From NCBI GenBank assembly GCA_900545835.1, contig URBB01000058.1, positions 1 through 12,579 on the forward strand: a stretch of DNA of 12,579 nt, given 5' to 3'. Positions 12,184-12,579 of this stretch are shown here, piece by piece. The notes below the pieces were generated by a model, which made no database searches, had not been told where the DNA came from, and saw nothing but the letters and a program-made list of their open reading frames with translations. The stretch is from an uncultured Collinsella sp. GTDB taxonomy: Bacteria > Actinomycetota > Coriobacteriia > Coriobacteriales > Coriobacteriaceae. Both the position numbers and the translations under genes were made by a program. Each line of letters begins with the position of its first letter. Within the stretch, counting starts at the first letter, position 1.

Positions 12184-12579
12184 GTGTTTGGTATTGGAGA
12201 GGGTGAGCTCGCGATCATCGTGGTCTTCGGCTTTTTGCTGTTTGGCCCGGATAAGCTCCCACAGATGGGCCGTACGATCGGCCGTGCCATCCGTCAGTTC
12301 CGCGAGACGCAGGAAAAGATGACGGCCGTTGTTCAGTCCGAGATTATCGATCCGGTGAGCGAGGCCGCATCGGCCCCGGTCAAGCCCAAGAAGGCTGCCG
12401 TCGATGATGATTCCGATGCGGACGAGGATGCCGTCGAGACGGCTGCGCCCGCAAAGAAGGAGACCTTTGCCGAGCGCCGTGCCCGCCTTGCCGCCGAGAA
12501 GGCTGCGAGCGAGGGTGCCACCGAGGGCGAAGGCGCTGCTGATGAGGCCGAGCCCGCCAAGGCCGAGCCTGCCGCTGCC
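12184..12579 (+). CDS. tatA: Twin-arginine translocase subunit, TatA/TatB family (partial)
   Basis: At least 132 codons are open to the window end with no stop. The product begins MFGIGEGELAII (GTG read as Met). It has one membrane helix at about 7-20, the hinge FGPDKLPQMG (20-29) and an amphipathic helix RTIGRAIRQFRETQEKM (30-46), then a long acidic, Ala/Glu/Lys-rich tail. TatA/B proteins form the pore or receptor that exports folded proteins with twin-arginine signals. GTG 12184 is chosen because GGAGG lies 5 bases before it and the family start follows; the nearby ATG 12180 is out of frame. The FGP-LP hinge favours TatA. Glu8 and the long tail also occur in TatB, so the subtype is open. 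tatC may follow beyond the window. Confidence 0.9.
   Translation, partial: MFGIGEGELAIIVVFGFLLFGPDKLPQMGRTIGRAIRQFRETQEKMTAVVQSEIIDPVSEAASAPVKPKKAAVDDDSDADEDAVETAAPAKKETFAERRARLAAEKAASEGATEGEGAADEAEPAKAEPAAA

Noticed and set aside
12116..12322. Plus-strand 68-codon ORF starting MNRRVPAEWRG.
   Set aside because: It overlaps the tat gene in another frame, starts only 8 bp after the -10 box without a ribosome binding site, and has no family features.
1..12579. CRISPR array, prophage, toxin-antitoxin or defence system.
   Set aside because: No regularly spaced repeats, integrase, phage structural genes, nuclease or toxin-like gene pairs are visible on either strand.

Overview
The window reads as chromosomal DNA from a high-GC gut actinobacterium of the class Coriobacteriia, most likely Collinsella or a close relative. 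That is inferred from the GC-rich third codon positions, an actinobacterial type Ic aspartate aminotransferase beside a Firmicutes-style PTS locus, and a DHH-type Mn pyrophosphatase. It is not proven from the sequence. The first 29 bases are not biological: they match the Illumina Nextera read-1 adapter and end in the 19-bp Tn5 mosaic end. The window is therefore the end of a contig from a tagmentation library.

Left half (about 180-7154): a sugar utilisation locus. On the minus strand, a GntR/UTRA regulator (1255-1974) is followed by a type I mannose-6-phosphate isomerase (248-1180). Divergent from them, across a 301-bp AT-rich regulatory gap, lie a GH1 6-phospho-beta-glycosidase (2276-3676) and the EIIC, EIIB and EIIA subunits of a lactose/cellobiose-family PTS permease (3812-5959), closed by a strong terminator. 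A ROK sugar kinase (6201-7154) follows. PTS, GH1 phosphoglycosidase, GntR regulator, ROK kinase and mannose-6-phosphate isomerase are the intracellular part of the Bacillus subtilis gmu (glucomannan) operon. The substrate may therefore be a beta-manno- or gluco-manno-disaccharide rather than cellobiose. The permease would import and phosphorylate it, GH1 would split it into a hexose-6-phosphate and a free hexose, the kinase would phosphorylate the free hexose, and the isomerase would turn mannose-6-P into fructose-6-P. No mannanase is present in the window.

Right half (7321-12579): mostly single housekeeping genes, each with its own signals. They are Mn-dependent inorganic pyrophosphatase (ppaC), Na+/H+ antiporter (nhaA) with an unusual leader, a minus-strand 84-residue protein of unknown function, a type Ic aspartate aminotransferase, a lone STAS-domain anti-sigma-factor antagonist, and the start of a TatA/TatB-type twin-arginine translocase subunit that begins with GTG and runs off the window.

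The intergenic regions are rich in structure. There are four good intrinsic terminators, one more terminator-like hairpin inside the PTS operon, and REP-like inverted repeats with GGGACAG/GGGTCAG cores on both sides of the ROK gene. The nhaA leader carries a 21-bp palindrome, a textbook terminator hairpin 33 bp before the start codon and a second small hairpin touching the ribosome binding site. I see no tRNA, rRNA, CRISPR array, transposase or phage gene.
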